A stretch of DNA of 16,253 nt from Bacteroidales bacterium UBA3743 (GCA_002371265.1 DFGT01000004.1:74709-90961), one strand, 5' to 3'. Positions 7,660-14,542 are shown, counted from the stretch's first letter. Notes: generated by a model from the sequence alone, not told the origin. Made by a program: numbers and translations.

Positions 7660-9177
7660 TTAGATTCTGACCATACTAGTGCGCTTGCCGAACTCTCTCC
7701 ATCTGCTGATAGGACGGTTGTCGCTTGTCTTTGGCGAGTTCTCTTCCAAGTTCACGATATAATCCATATATGATGCGATGATTGCGATATCCTCAACCTC
7801 GCTCTTTTCTGCTTCGTAAAGTTTTTCTTCGCTAAGTTTGTCGTTGTTCTCAGCGATGAACTTTGTGTTGTACTTTCCTTCTACGAATGCTGGCACATCC
7901 ATGATCTTTCTTAGGTAAGATATGTTTGTCTTTAGTCCAGTGATTCTGTATTCGTAAAGCACACGTCTCATTCTTTCGATTGCGAACTCTCTTGTCACAG
8001 CCCAAACGATCAGTTTACCGATCATTGGGTCGTAGTGCACTGGAATCTCATATCCCTCGTAGACGAAGCTGTCTACACGTGTTCCGATTCCAAGAGGCTC
8101 CTGAAGCTGCTTGATGACGCCTGTGTCTGGCATGAAGTTGTTCTCTGCATCTTCAGCACAGATACGACACTCGATTGCGTGACCTCTCTGCGACAAATCT
8201 TCCTGCTTGAATCTCAAAGGAAGTCCGTTTGCCACGTTGATCTGCTCCTTCACCAAGTCGACACCCACAACCTCTTCTGTGATTGGGTGCTCTACCTGTA
8301 GACGAGTGTTCATCTCAAGGAAGTAGAAGTTTAGATGGTCGTCTACAAGGAACTCGATTGTGCCGGCTCCTTCATAGTTAACAGCCTTTGCCGCACGCAC
8401 AGCAATCTCTCCCATCTTGGCTCTTACGTCTGGAGTCATCAATGGGGAAGGGCTCTCTTCTACTACTTTCTGATTTCTTCTCTGGATAGAACATTCACGT
8501 TCGAATAGGTGTACGCAGTTGCCGTGCTGGTCTGCCAATACCTGGAACTCAATATGGTGAGGTGTCTCAATGAATTTCTCTATATAAATTGTGCCATCAT
8601 TAAATGAAGAAATGGCTTCACTCTGAGCAGTGTTGAATGCATCGGCGATTTCCTCTTTTTTCCAAACAAGGCGAATTCCTTTTCCACCGCCACCTGCACT
8701 TGCCTTTAGCATTACAGGTAGTCCGATTTGCATCGCTACCTTCACAGCCTCGTCTGCATCTTTCAATGCCTCTTGTGTGCCTGGCACTACTGGAACTCCT
8801 GCTGCGATCATGGTCTGGCGAGCCATGATTTTGTCTCCCATTTTGATCATCGCCTCTGCTGGTGCACCGATGAAGATGATACCTTCTTTTTTACAACGTG
8901 CTGCGAACTCAGCGTTCTCACTCAAAAATCCGTATCCTGGGTGGATAGCATCTGCACCGAAACGCTTTGCTGCATCAATAATCTTATCTATGCATAGATA
9001 ACTCTCTCGTGATGCTGCAGGACCTATGCAACATGCCTCATCTGCATAAAAAACATGCTTCGATGTTCTGTCTGCCTCGGAATATACTGCAACTGTCTTA
9101 ATGCCCATCTCTTTACAAGAGCGCATTACACGCATCGCTATCTCTCCTCTGTTGGCAACTAAAATCTTTTTAATCAT
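7660..9177 (-). CDS. accC: Biotin carboxylase subunit
   Basis: This ATP-grasp enzyme carboxylates the biotin of the carrier protein with bicarbonate. The 505-residue protein begins MIKKILVANRGEIA, the standard family start. K116 and K158 are the expected ATP-binding lysines, the glycine-rich loop AGGGGKG spans 161-167, and the active-site segment MNTRLQVEHPITEE follows near residues 290-305. Beyond the usual end of AccC at about residue 450 there is an extra charged tail of some 50 residues, with SEEKLYEAEKSE near its start, seen in acyl-CoA carboxylase alpha subunits rather than in the minimal acetyl-CoA carboxylase subunit. It is the first gene of the three-gene operon and follows a promoter-like box and a folded leader. 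Confidence 0.94.
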   Translation of the reverse strand: MIKKILVANRGEIAMRVMRSCKEMGIKTVAVYSEADRTSKHVFYADEACCIGPAASRESYLCIDKIIDAAKRFGADAIHPGYGFLSENAEFAARCKKEGIIFIGAPAEAMIKMGDKIMARQTMIAAGVPVVPGTQEALKDADEAVKVAMQIGLPVMLKASAGGGGKGIRLVWKKEEIADAFNTAQSEAISSFNDGTIYIEKFIETPHHIEFQVLADQHGNCVHLFERECSIQRRNQKVVEESPSPLMTPDVRAKMGEIAVRAAKAVNYEGAGTIEFLVDDHLNFYFLEMNTRLQVEHPITEEVVGVDLVKEQINVANGLPLRFKQEDLSQRGHAIECRICAEDAENNFMPDTGVIKQLQEPLGIGTRVDSFVYEGYEIPVHYDPMIGKLIVWAVTREFAIERMRRVLYEYRITGLKTNISYLRKIMDVPAFVEGKYNTKFIAENNDKLSEEKLYEAEKSEVEDIAIIASYMDYIVNLEENSPKTSDNRPISRWREFGKRTSMVRI

Positions 9178-9250
9178 ATTTTTTGTCTTTTTCTGTATCT
9201 AAAGTCCACCGCTAGTGGTGCACTTTAATTCCAAAAACGGTGCAAAGATA
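9178..9250 (-). promoter_or_regulatory. accC promoter box and structured leader
   Basis: TATCTTTG on the minus strand (9250-9243) matches the Bacteroidetes TAnnTTTG -7 box. The predicted leader is about 60 bases. It contains a hairpin: CCAC and GTGG around a 5-base loop, extended across a 3-base bulge by AAAGT and ACTTT (9203-9228). No TTG was found at the expected -33 spacing. Further upstream, TGCA-N6-TGCA lies at 9302-9315, with another TGCA at 9333. Confidence 0.5.
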
Positions 9251-9507
9251 ACAAATAAATCATATCATTTATAGCTTTTTCATACATTCAAACGATTTTT
9301 ATGCATTTTTCTGCACATTTTTTATCTGTTTGTGCAATCAAAAGGAATGTAAAAATATTCTTAACTCCTGATTTTTAAATTGTTACTATTTTTTGACTTT
9401 TTTTAACAATTTTATCAATTTTTTAAACTTTTTATAGATGTTTGTACGTTACAATTGTTATAATTTTCAACCAAATAGATATAAGTGAAAATAAATTTGC
9501 CGATTTC

Positions 9508-9538
9508 TTTGTTTGTGTTACTAAAAACAATAATTTTG
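9508..9538 (+). promoter_or_regulatory. Candidate Bacteroidetes promoter for an intergenic RNA
   Basis: TTTG at 9508-9511, a 19-bp gap and TAATTTTG at 9531-9538 fit the Bacteroidetes -33/-7 consensus on the plus strand. Transcription would start near 9545. Confidence 0.45.
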
Positions 9539-9579
9539 TAAGACTTTTTGAAATTTCAAAAGACCATTGCACAGATATC

Positions 9580-9641
9580 ACGTTTTACGACTTACGGTCA
9601 CCGACGTTGTTTCTCGTCTATCGTATTTCGTCTATCGTCGC
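9580..9641. repeat. Degenerate 7-bp repeats, ACGNNNN and TCGTNNN types
   Basis: Heptads ACGTTTT, ACGACTT and ACGGTCA run from 9580 to 9600. After a short gap, TCGTCTA, TCGTATT, TCGTCTA and TCGTCGC run from 9614 to 9641. TCGTCTATCGT is repeated exactly at 9614-9624 and 9628-9638, a distance of 14 bp. Confidence 0.6.
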
Positions 9642-9694
9642 AATGGGAATGACAGAAGAATAAAGCAAAAAATAATTCAACCCTTTTTATCTTT

Positions 9695-9731
9695 ATCGCA
9701 GATTGCATGTGATGTAGTCTGCGATTTTTAT
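9695..9731 (+). terminator. Rho-independent terminator on the plus strand
   Basis: ATCGCAGA (9695-9702) and TCTGCGAT (9718-9725) form an 8-bp stem with a 15-base loop, followed directly by TTTTTAT. The T-run is on the plus strand only, so it does not serve the minus-strand OmpA-like gene. It would end the candidate RNA upstream. Confidence 0.6.
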
Positions 9732-9777
9732 CTCTTCCTTGATTTTTATTTTCCTGATTCCGAATTTAGTTTTTCCG

Positions 9778-10473
9778 CTATTCCTTCCATTTTGGAAACT
9801 TTTCTTTTAAAATGGTAGCGACTCGTGAATTCTCTTTTAATAGGAATAGTGACACCCGTCTGTTCTGATCATGCTCTATTTCGGTTTGAGCATCAGGAAT
9901 ATTTGGTGCGATGTTAGCAAGTCCGATGGGAATGATTTTATAGTCTTCTTTGTTGTACCCATTTCCTTCCAATCTGCTTAGAATGAGGCTCCTGACATAT
10001 TCAGCTCTTTTCTGGGAGAGTTTTAGATTGTATACTTCCGACCCTCTGCCGTCTGTATGTCCTGCAATAATAAAGACTTCTCCTGGCATTGGGGATATAA
10101 GTCCTGCAAGATAATCATATCGTTCTTCATATTCTGGTCTTATAGAACATCCGAAATCAAAGAAATATTCTTCGTCTAAAAGGGAAATTTGTTCTGTTGG
10201 TTCGGGAGAATTCATTTCTTGGGCGACGGTGGCTAAAGGGGCAAGGGTAGTCAGACCAGCTACCAGTCCGGCGATTTTGACAATCTCACCTGCCTTACGT
10301 TTCAAGGATATTTGTTTTTCTATATATTCACGTTCTTGCTCGCATGCTGGACATGTGCCTGCGCATACACCTTCAAAGTCGCATTTTGCAGGAGTGTAGA
10401 CGATGCCGTTAGCATCCGCCACTTGTTTACGTATGGCCTTTAATGTTTCGCAGGTGATTTTGCTTTTGTCCAT
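9778..10473 (-). CDS. Cys4-head, membrane helix, OmpA-like domain protein (short copy)
   Basis: This 231-residue protein has three parts. Residues 1-60 form a soluble head with C8 and a tight cluster C31-x5-C37-x3-C41-x2-C44, which could bind zinc or an Fe-S cluster. Residues 63-86 are hydrophobic (VKIAGLVAGL...) and end in ATVAQE, which could be a membrane anchor or an internal signal peptide. Residues 104-212 are an OmpA/MotB-like peptidoglycan-binding domain with GHTDGRG at 138-144, YNLKLSQKRA at 148-157 and NRRV at 204-207. The natural reading is a head in the cytoplasm and an OmpA domain in the periplasm. It follows its longer paralogue by 15 bp, and the two are nearly identical over 647 bp. 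Its C-terminal tail is short and different. Confidence 0.85.
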   Translation of the reverse strand: MDKSKITCETLKAIRKQVADANGIVYTPAKCDFEGVCAGTCPACEQEREYIEKQISLKRKAGEIVKIAGLVAGLTTLAPLATVAQEMNSPEPTEQISLLDEEYFFDFGCSIRPEYEERYDYLAGLISPMPGEVFIIAGHTDGRGSEVYNLKLSQKRAEYVRSLILSRLEGNGYNKEDYKIIPIGLANIAPNIPDAQTEIEHDQNRRVSLFLLKENSRVATILKEKFPKWKE

Positions 10474-10487
10474 AGTCTGCTATTTTT
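9841..10487. repeat. Direct repeat, copy 1 of the OmpA-like gene duplication
   Basis: This block aligns without gaps to 10642-11288, with a constant offset of 801 bp and only scattered substitutions, covering the coding region and the 14 bases before the start codon. The repeat stops just before the differing 3' tails, so the duplication boundary lies inside the genes. Confidence 0.9.
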
Positions 10488-10488
10488 A

Positions 10489-11274
10489 TTATTCCCTTTC
10501 TTCCTTGACTTTTGCTTTCCAAATTTCTTTTATTTCATTGAATTTAGTCGTTCCGAGTCTCTCTTCCAAAAGAGAAAAATTCTCTTTGACTTTATCATTC
10601 ACAATGCATGCAGCTTCTCCTTTCAATGAATGTTCCTTAAATAGGAATAGTGACACCCGTCTGTTCTGCTCATGCTCTGGTTCGGTTTTTGCATTCGGAA
10701 TGTTAGGTGCGAGGAAAGCTACTCCTACTGGAATGATTATATAGTCTTCTTTGTTGTACCCATTTCCTTCCAATCTGCTTAGAATGAGGCTCCTGACATA
10801 TTCAGCTCTTTTTTGGGAGAGTTTTAGATTGTAAGTTTTCGATCCTCTGCTGTCTGTATGTCCTGCAATAATAAAGACTTCTCCTGGCATTGGGGATATA
10901 AGTTCTGCAAGATAATCATACCGTTCTTCATATTCTGGTCTTATAGAACATCCGAAATCAAAGAAATATTCTTCGTCTAAAAGGGAAATTTGTTCTGTTG
11001 GTTCGGGAGCATTCATCTCTTGGGCGACGGTGGCTAAAGGGGCAAGTGTGGTCAGACCAGCTACGAGTCCGGCGATCTTGACAATCTCTCCAGCCTTACG
11101 TTTCAGCGAAAGCTGGTTCTCGATATATTCCCGTTCACTCTCGCATGCTGGACATGTGCCTGTGCACACACCTTCAAAATCGCATTTTGCAGGTGTGTAG
11201 ACGATGCCGTTAGCATCCGCCACTTGTTTTCGTATGGCCTTTAATGTTTCGCAGGTGATTTTGCTTTTGTCCAT
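10489..11274 (-). CDS. Cys4-head, membrane helix, OmpA-like domain protein (long copy)
   Basis: This is the 261-residue paralogue of the gene that follows it. It has the same order of head (C8, C31, C37, C41, C44), hydrophobic segment (about 63-86, ending ATVAQE) and OmpA-like domain (GHTDSRG at 138-144, NRRV at 204-207). After about residue 212 its tail is different and longer: some 49 mostly charged residues, including FSLLEERLG and ending KAKVKEERE, likely helical. Differences between the copies in the OmpA core are few (for example GHTDSRG against GHTDGRG), pointing to recent duplication or gene conversion. It has its own promoter-like sequence, just after the fabG terminator, and heads the two-gene unit. 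Function is unknown; cell-wall anchoring coupled to a cytoplasmic metal-binding head is inference. Confidence 0.87.
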   Translation of the reverse strand: MDKSKITCETLKAIRKQVADANGIVYTPAKCDFEGVCTGTCPACESEREYIENQLSLKRKAGEIVKIAGLVAGLTTLAPLATVAQEMNAPEPTEQISLLDEEYFFDFGCSIRPEYEERYDYLAELISPMPGEVFIIAGHTDSRGSKTYNLKLSQKRAEYVRSLILSRLEGNGYNKEDYIIIPVGVAFLAPNIPNAKTEPEHEQNRRVSLFLFKEHSLKGEAACIVNDKVKENFSLLEERLGTTKFNEIKEIWKAKVKEERE

Positions 11275-11288
11275 AGTATGCTATTTTT
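10642..11288. repeat. Direct repeat, copy 2 of the OmpA-like gene duplication
   Basis: This is the partner of 9841-10487. Similarity starts at the sequence encoding the end of the OmpA domain and ends in the leader at CTATTTTT, after which the upstream sequences differ. Confidence 0.9.
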
Positions 11289-11299
11289 CAATGATTTCG

Positions 11300-11332
11300 T
11301 AAAAGTAGGGAATCGTTGGCAATAAAACAAAA
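11300..11332 (-). promoter_or_regulatory. Likely promoter of the OmpA-like gene pair
   Basis: On the minus strand, TTTTG (11332-11328), a 20-bp gap and TACTTTTA (11307-11300) come close to the Bacteroidetes consensus, with one mismatch at the last base of the -7 box. It overlaps the T-run of the fabG terminator. Confidence 0.4.
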
Positions 11333-11355
11333 AGAGACGCAATTTCTTGCGTCTC
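11324..11355 (-). terminator. Rho-independent terminator of fabG
   Basis: A perfect 9-bp stem of GAGACGCAA and TTGCGTCTC (11334-11342 with 11347-11355) with a 4-base loop is followed on the minus strand by TTTTTGTTTT. It resembles the lipoprotein terminator, sharing GTCTCTTTTTG. Confidence 0.9.
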
Positions 11356-11357
11356 CA

Positions 11358-11385
11358 ATTATGCATTATGCATTACGAATTACAT
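11358..11385. repeat. Heptad repeat at the fabG stop codon
   Basis: Four 7-bp units run in register: ATTATGC, ATTATGC, ATTACGA and ATTACAT. The last unit contains the fabG stop codon, so the array abuts the end of the gene. Confidence 0.6.
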
Positions 11386-12126
11386 ATTCATACCACCGTC
11401 TACCTGGATAACCTGACCAGAAACGTAGCTTGAAAGGTCTGAAGCAAGGAATGTCGCAACGTCTGCAATATCCTCAGGCTTTCCTCCGCGACGCAAAGGA
11501 ATCTTCTTAACCCACTCCTCACGAACTTCGTCCTTCAATGCAGCTGTCATGGCAGTCTCGATGAATCCTGGTGCGATAGCGTTTGCACGGATACCCTTTG
11601 AACCCATTTCCTGAGCAACACTCTTTGCCAATGCGATCATACCTGCCTTTGATGCTGAGTAGTTAGCCTGACCTGCGTTACCGTGTACACCTACTACAGA
11701 AGCCATGTTGATGATAGAACCGCCACGCTGACGCATCATGATTGGAACAAGTGCGTGTGTGAAGTTGAATGCTGACTTCAAGTTTACGCCGATGACGGCA
11801 TCCCACTGCTGCTCTGTCATTCTTAGCATTAGACCGTCCTTTGTGATACCTGCGTTGTTAACCAAGATGTCGATATGTCCGAACTCTTCCTTGATTGACT
11901 CCACTACAGTGTGAGTCTCGTCGAAGTTAGCGGCGTTTGAAGCATAAGCTTTTACCTTTACTCCAAGTGCGGCGATCTCTTTCTCTGTCTGCTGAGCATC
12001 CTCGTTGATAACCAAGTCTGTGAATGCAATGTCTGCACCTTCGCTCGCAAACTTAAGTGCGATAGCCTTACCGATTCCTCTTGCAGCTCCTGTGATAAGA
12101 GCCACTTTTCCTTCTAGTAACTTCAT
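11380..12126 (-). CDS. fabG: 3-oxoacyl-ACP reductase FabG
   Basis: FabG reduces 3-oxoacyl-ACP with NADPH in each round of fatty acid elongation. The open frame extends upstream to 12252, but that part crosses intergenic repeats, and the conserved start is the ATG at 12126 (MKLLEGKVALITG), giving 248 residues, the usual length. The Rossmann loop TGAARGIG spans 12-19 and NNAG spans 90-93. The catalytic set N115, S143, Y156 and K160 is complete (SVVGVHGNAGQANYSASK). The C terminus GQVIQVDGGMNM is typical of FabG. It stands alone between repeat-rich spacers and has its own strong terminator; no other fab genes are near, so a role as another short-chain dehydrogenase is possible but less likely. 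Confidence 0.9.
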   Translation of the reverse strand: MKLLEGKVALITGAARGIGKAIALKFASEGADIAFTDLVINEDAQQTEKEIAALGVKVKAYASNAANFDETHTVVESIKEEFGHIDILVNNAGITKDGLMLRMTEQQWDAVIGVNLKSAFNFTHALVPIMMRQRGGSIINMASVVGVHGNAGQANYSASKAGMIALAKSVAQEMGSKGIRANAIAPGFIETAMTAALKDEVREEWVKKIPLRRGGKPEDIADVATFLASDLSSYVSGQVIQVDGGMNM

Positions 12127-12191
12127 ATTTAAATAATTTGTTTTCCGCATTAAGATGTCAGATCCGTTTTGTAATGATACGCACTTTTTTG

Positions 12192-12266
12192 AGGACATGT
12201 TATAACTATGTGTCTTTATAACACGCACGTTGTTTAGGACATGTTGTAACACGCACGTCCGTGCGT
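12192..12266. repeat. Interspersed repeats and a REP-like palindrome upstream of fabG
   Basis: AGGACATGTT(A/G)TAAC occurs at 12192-12206 and 12236-12250, and ACACGCACGT at 12221-12230 and 12249-12258. At 12251-12266, ACGCACG and CGTGCGT form a 7-bp hairpin with a 2-base loop. A looser relative of the first repeat (AGGACACGTG on the minus strand) lies near 14391-14400. Confidence 0.6.
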
Positions 12267-12282
12267 CTCTACGAGCCTGACT

Positions 12283-12317
12283 CTTAATTCTTAATTCTTA
12301 ATTTTTAATTCTAAATT
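12283..12317. repeat. Heptad repeat at the proB stop codon
   Basis: Five 7-bp units run in register: CTTAATT three times, then TTTAATT and CTAAATT. The array runs into the proB stop codon at 12316-12318. Confidence 0.75.
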
Positions 12318-13392
12318 ATAAAACGTAGAGGTAGTCGCAGTGGATGACGGGTTTGTCTCCTTTTTTTCCTATTATTTCTGCCACTTCCTCATTTGAGTAG
12401 TCGGTCTTTCCGAGTGCGATTTGCTCGCCGGATTCAGAAACGACTCTTATTATGTCTCCTTTTTCAAATTTGCCGCTCACGCTGATGACTCCTACCGACA
12501 GGATCGAGCATCTCTCGTCTGCAAGGATGGCTTTTTCAGCACCCGCGTCGATCTTGATCTCACCTTTGCAAAAACCTTCGCTGTGGGCGATCCATTTCTT
12601 GACGCTGCTCACTTGCTCGTCGGGAAGGAATCGTGTGCAGACGATGTCTTTAGTGTCGTCAAGCAGGTCGAGGATGATGTTGTCTCGCTTTCCATTGGCG
12701 ATGATCACCTCAACGCCTTCGTCTGCGACTTTGCTGGCAATTCCCATTTTCGACTGCATTCCACCGCGGCCGAAACTGGATTTGCTTGTCTGCAAATACT
12801 GAGACAAATCTCTTTTTCCTGGCAACACTTCGCGAATCACCTGACTCTCTGGATCTGCAGGATTGCCGTTGTAAATTCCGTCGATATTGCTTAGAATGAT
12901 GAGTGCTTGAGCGTCTATCATTGTGGCTACCAATCCCGATAATTCATCATTGTCGGTGAACATCAGCTCTGTGAGAGAGATGGTGTCGTTCTCGTTGACG
13001 ATGGGGATCACACCGTTCTCTATCATCACCTGCATACAGTTGCGCTGGTTGAGATAGTGCTGGCGTGTATGGAAACTCTCTTTTGTTGTCAGCACCTGTC
13101 CGCAAGTGATGTCGTTGTCGCGGAAAAGCATATAGTAGCGGTTGATGAGCTTTGCCTGACCGATAGCGGAGAATAGTTGGCGCTGACTCACTGCATCCAG
13201 TTTGTCGACAAGCACCTTGTTTCTTCCTGCTGCCACCGCACCAGAACTGATCATCACAACCTCAACGCCTTGCTTATGCAACTCCGACACTTGGTCGACG
13301 ATGGAAGACATACGAGTGACGTCCAATGTACCGTCTTTTTTAGTCAGCACATTAGAACCGATTTTGATAGCTATTCGTTTGAATTTCGACAT
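12316..13392 (-). CDS. proB: Glutamate 5-kinase
   Basis: ProB phosphorylates glutamate to start proline synthesis and is normally inhibited by proline. The 358-residue protein has an amino acid kinase domain with IAIKIGSNVLT at the start, MISSGAVAAG at 47-56 and the substrate-binding segment VNENDTIS at 132-139. SFGRGGMQSKM marks the nucleotide site region. The last 80 or so residues form a PUA domain, as in the long form of the family. Start ATG at 13392; the gap to proC upstream is 9 bp, so the two are one operon. The partner proA (glutamyl phosphate reductase) is not in this window. Confidence 0.95.
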   Translation of the reverse strand: MSKFKRIAIKIGSNVLTKKDGTLDVTRMSSIVDQVSELHKQGVEVVMISSGAVAAGRNKVLVDKLDAVSQRQLFSAIGQAKLINRYYMLFRDNDITCGQVLTTKESFHTRQHYLNQRNCMQVMIENGVIPIVNENDTISLTELMFTDNDELSGLVATMIDAQALIILSNIDGIYNGNPADPESQVIREVLPGKRDLSQYLQTSKSSFGRGGMQSKMGIASKVADEGVEVIIANGKRDNIILDLLDDTKDIVCTRFLPDEQVSSVKKWIAHSEGFCKGEIKIDAGAEKAILADERCSILSVGVISVSGKFEKGDIIRVVSESGEQIALGKTDYSNEEVAEIIGKKGDKPVIHCDYLYVL

Positions 13393-13401
13393 TAGTTATC
13401 T

Positions 13402-14181
13402 TTACTTGTTTGCAAGAATACCCTGAATTACGGAATTTGAGAATCCGTTTTTCTCCATTGCGTTCAATCCCTTGATTGTCCAGCCACCAGGTGTTGTCAC
13501 CTTGTCGATCTCGACTTCTGGGTTTGTCTTGTTCTGAAGAATTAGCTGTGCGGCGCCGATCATTGTCTGAGCGACAACCTCGTGTGCGATGTCTGGGCGG
13601 ACACCAAGTTCACAAGCTCCTTCAGCAGCTGCACGGATGAATCTAAGCGCGTATGCGATACCGCATGAGCTTACGGATGTCATAGCACCCATCTGGCTTT
13701 CTGGGATGATGATTGCCTTGCCAAGGTGGTTGAAGATGTCTAGCACCACGTTCTCCTCCTCTTTAGTAGCGTCGAGCGAGCAAACGAAAGACATGCTCTC
13801 CAATAGAGCGATTGCTGTGTTAGGCAATACACGGAAATAAGATACATTCTTTCCGATGTATCCCTTCACAGTGTCGAGGCTCACACCTGCTGCGATAGAG
13901 ATCACCTTGTGCTGTTTCTCGTCGATAGCCGACTTGATGTCGTTGCACACAGTCTCCACAAGCCAAGGCTTGACTGCGATAAGCACGTAGTCAGCCTTCT
14001 TTACCGCCTCTTTGTTGTCTGCTGTAGTGAAAATTTTGCTGTCGAGAGCAGTGAAAGCGTCTCTGTTAGCCTGCATTGGGTCAGAGATGAAAAGATCCTC
14101 TGCCTTGCACAATCCAGATTTATATAAACCTTTGGCGATAGCACCACCCATGTTGCCGGCGCCGATAAATGCTATTTTCAT
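13402..14181 (-). CDS. proC: Pyrroline-5-carboxylate reductase
   Basis: ProC makes the last step of proline synthesis, reducing pyrroline-5-carboxylate with NAD(P)H. The open frame extends upstream to 14382, but that extension reads through AT-rich repeats; the true start is the ATG at 14181 (MKIAFIGAGNMGG), giving 259 residues. The Rossmann motif GAGNMGG spans 7-13, followed by the KPW segment. The C-terminal dimerisation domain contains SSCGIAYALRFIRA and the conserved TTPGGWTIKGLNAME stretch. It leads the proC-proB pair, and a -7 box lies 18 bp before the start. Confidence 0.95.
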   Translation of the reverse strand: MKIAFIGAGNMGGAIAKGLYKSGLCKAEDLFISDPMQANRDAFTALDSKIFTTADNKEAVKKADYVLIAVKPWLVETVCNDIKSAIDEKQHKVISIAAGVSLDTVKGYIGKNVSYFRVLPNTAIALLESMSFVCSLDATKEEENVVLDIFNHLGKAIIIPESQMGAMTSVSSCGIAYALRFIRAAAEGACELGVRPDIAHEVVAQTMIGAAQLILQNKTNPEVEIDKVTTPGGWTIKGLNAMEKNGFSNSVIQGILANK

Positions 14182-14198
14182 TTTTATGAAATTTTTTG

Positions 14199-14206
14199 CA
14201 AAGATA
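14199..14206 (-). promoter_or_regulatory. -7 box of proC
   Basis: TATCTTTG on the minus strand exactly matches TAnnTTTG and lies 18 bp before the ATG. The -33 position reads TTTC and falls within the heptad array, so that repeat may affect promoter strength. Confidence 0.6.
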
Positions 14207-14221
14207 CTAAAGAAAATGAAA

Positions 14222-14249
14222 AATGCGAAATGCGAAATGCGAAATGAGG
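14222..14249. repeat. Heptad repeat in the proC promoter region
   Basis: Three exact 7-bp units AATGCGA (14222-14242) are followed by the degenerate AATGAGG. A further AATGCGG lies at about 14262-14268. Confidence 0.7.
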
Positions 14250-14454
14250 AAGAAAATGAAAAATGCGGAATTACAGAAACTGTTAAAGTTTTATTTTGAG
14301 GATTGTTAAGGGCGGAACGCCCTAACCCCTTCTTCTGTGCGAGCCGTAGACGAGCACATAGAAAAGAAAAAAATAGAAACAATTATAAAACACGTGTCCT
14401 TAAATGTGTGCAATGAACTCTATGTTTGAAAAAAGACGCGGAATTTGCACGAAA

Positions 14455-14536
14455 TGCACTGATTTTGGTGCAACTTTTTCGAAAATTGCACTAAAAACAG
14501 TGCAAAATTTTAATAAAACGCACTAATTTTGGTGCA
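14455..14536 (+). promoter_or_regulatory. Three TGCAC-N8-GTGCA palindromes with exact 32-bp spacing
   Basis: Copies lie at 14455-14472, 14487-14504 and 14519-14536 (the last begins CGCAC). All three have 8-base centres (TGATTTTG, TAAAAACA, TAATTTTG), and their starts are 32 bp apart, about three turns of DNA, so all would face the same side of the helix. An extra TGCAC half-site is at 14446-14450. The third copy falls where the -33 box of the ATPase promoter should be. Confidence 0.8.
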
Positions 14537-14542
14537 ATTTTG

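Larger units (their letters stand above)
9545..9732 (+). ncRNA. Candidate intergenic small RNA of about 185 nt
   Basis: The region is bounded by a consensus promoter on the left and a terminator hairpin with a T-run on the right, and no plus-strand gene starts or ends here. It opens with a 16-base palindrome, TTTTGAAATTTCAAAA, at 9546-9561. A possible long-range closing helix pairs CCATTGC (9564-9570) with GCAATGG (9640-9646), and the region between includes GACG and CGTC segments able to form inner stems. Part of the interior is heptad-type repeat, which is the main argument against a dedicated RNA gene. The overall length and the long-range pairing would suit a 6S-like regulator, but no family was recognised. 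Confidence 0.35.
9178..9777. other. 600-bp spacer without a convincing protein gene
   Basis: Lying between the start of accC and the end of the shorter OmpA-like gene, this very AT-rich spacer holds the accC promoter and leader (9178-9250), TGCA sites (9302-9336), a plain AT-rich stretch (about 9337-9500), a candidate plus-strand promoter (9508-9538), heptad-type repeats (9580-9641) and a plus-strand terminator hairpin (9695-9731). Short plus-strand reading frames exist here (9442-9663 and 9567-9818), but they cross the repeats, have no recognisable motifs, and one runs into the end of the OmpA-like gene. Confidence 0.7.

Noticed and set aside
5567..9177. Sodium-pumping methylmalonyl-CoA decarboxylase
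   Set aside because: The operon includes a biotin carboxylase and lacks the membrane beta subunit and OadG-like gene.
9442..9663. 73-residue plus-strand frame in the accC upstream spacer
   Set aside because: It starts with TTG, crosses heptad repeats and the candidate promoter, and has no recognisable motif.
9567..9818. 83-residue plus-strand frame
   Set aside because: It runs through the terminator hairpin and into the antisense of the OmpA-like gene.
12127..12252. N-terminal extension of FabG by 42 residues
   Set aside because: It reads through intergenic repeats; the conserved family start is at 12126.
12421..12894. 157-residue plus-strand frame opposite proB
   Set aside because: It is the antisense shadow of proB, which is full length with all motifs.
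14182..14382. N-terminal extension of ProC by 67 residues
   Set aside because: It covers the promoter box and heptad repeats; the Rossmann fold begins right at the ATG at 14181.
14455..14536. Short CRISPR array
   Set aside because: There are only three units, the conserved parts are palindrome arms with fixed centres, no cas genes are present, and they sit at promoter positions.
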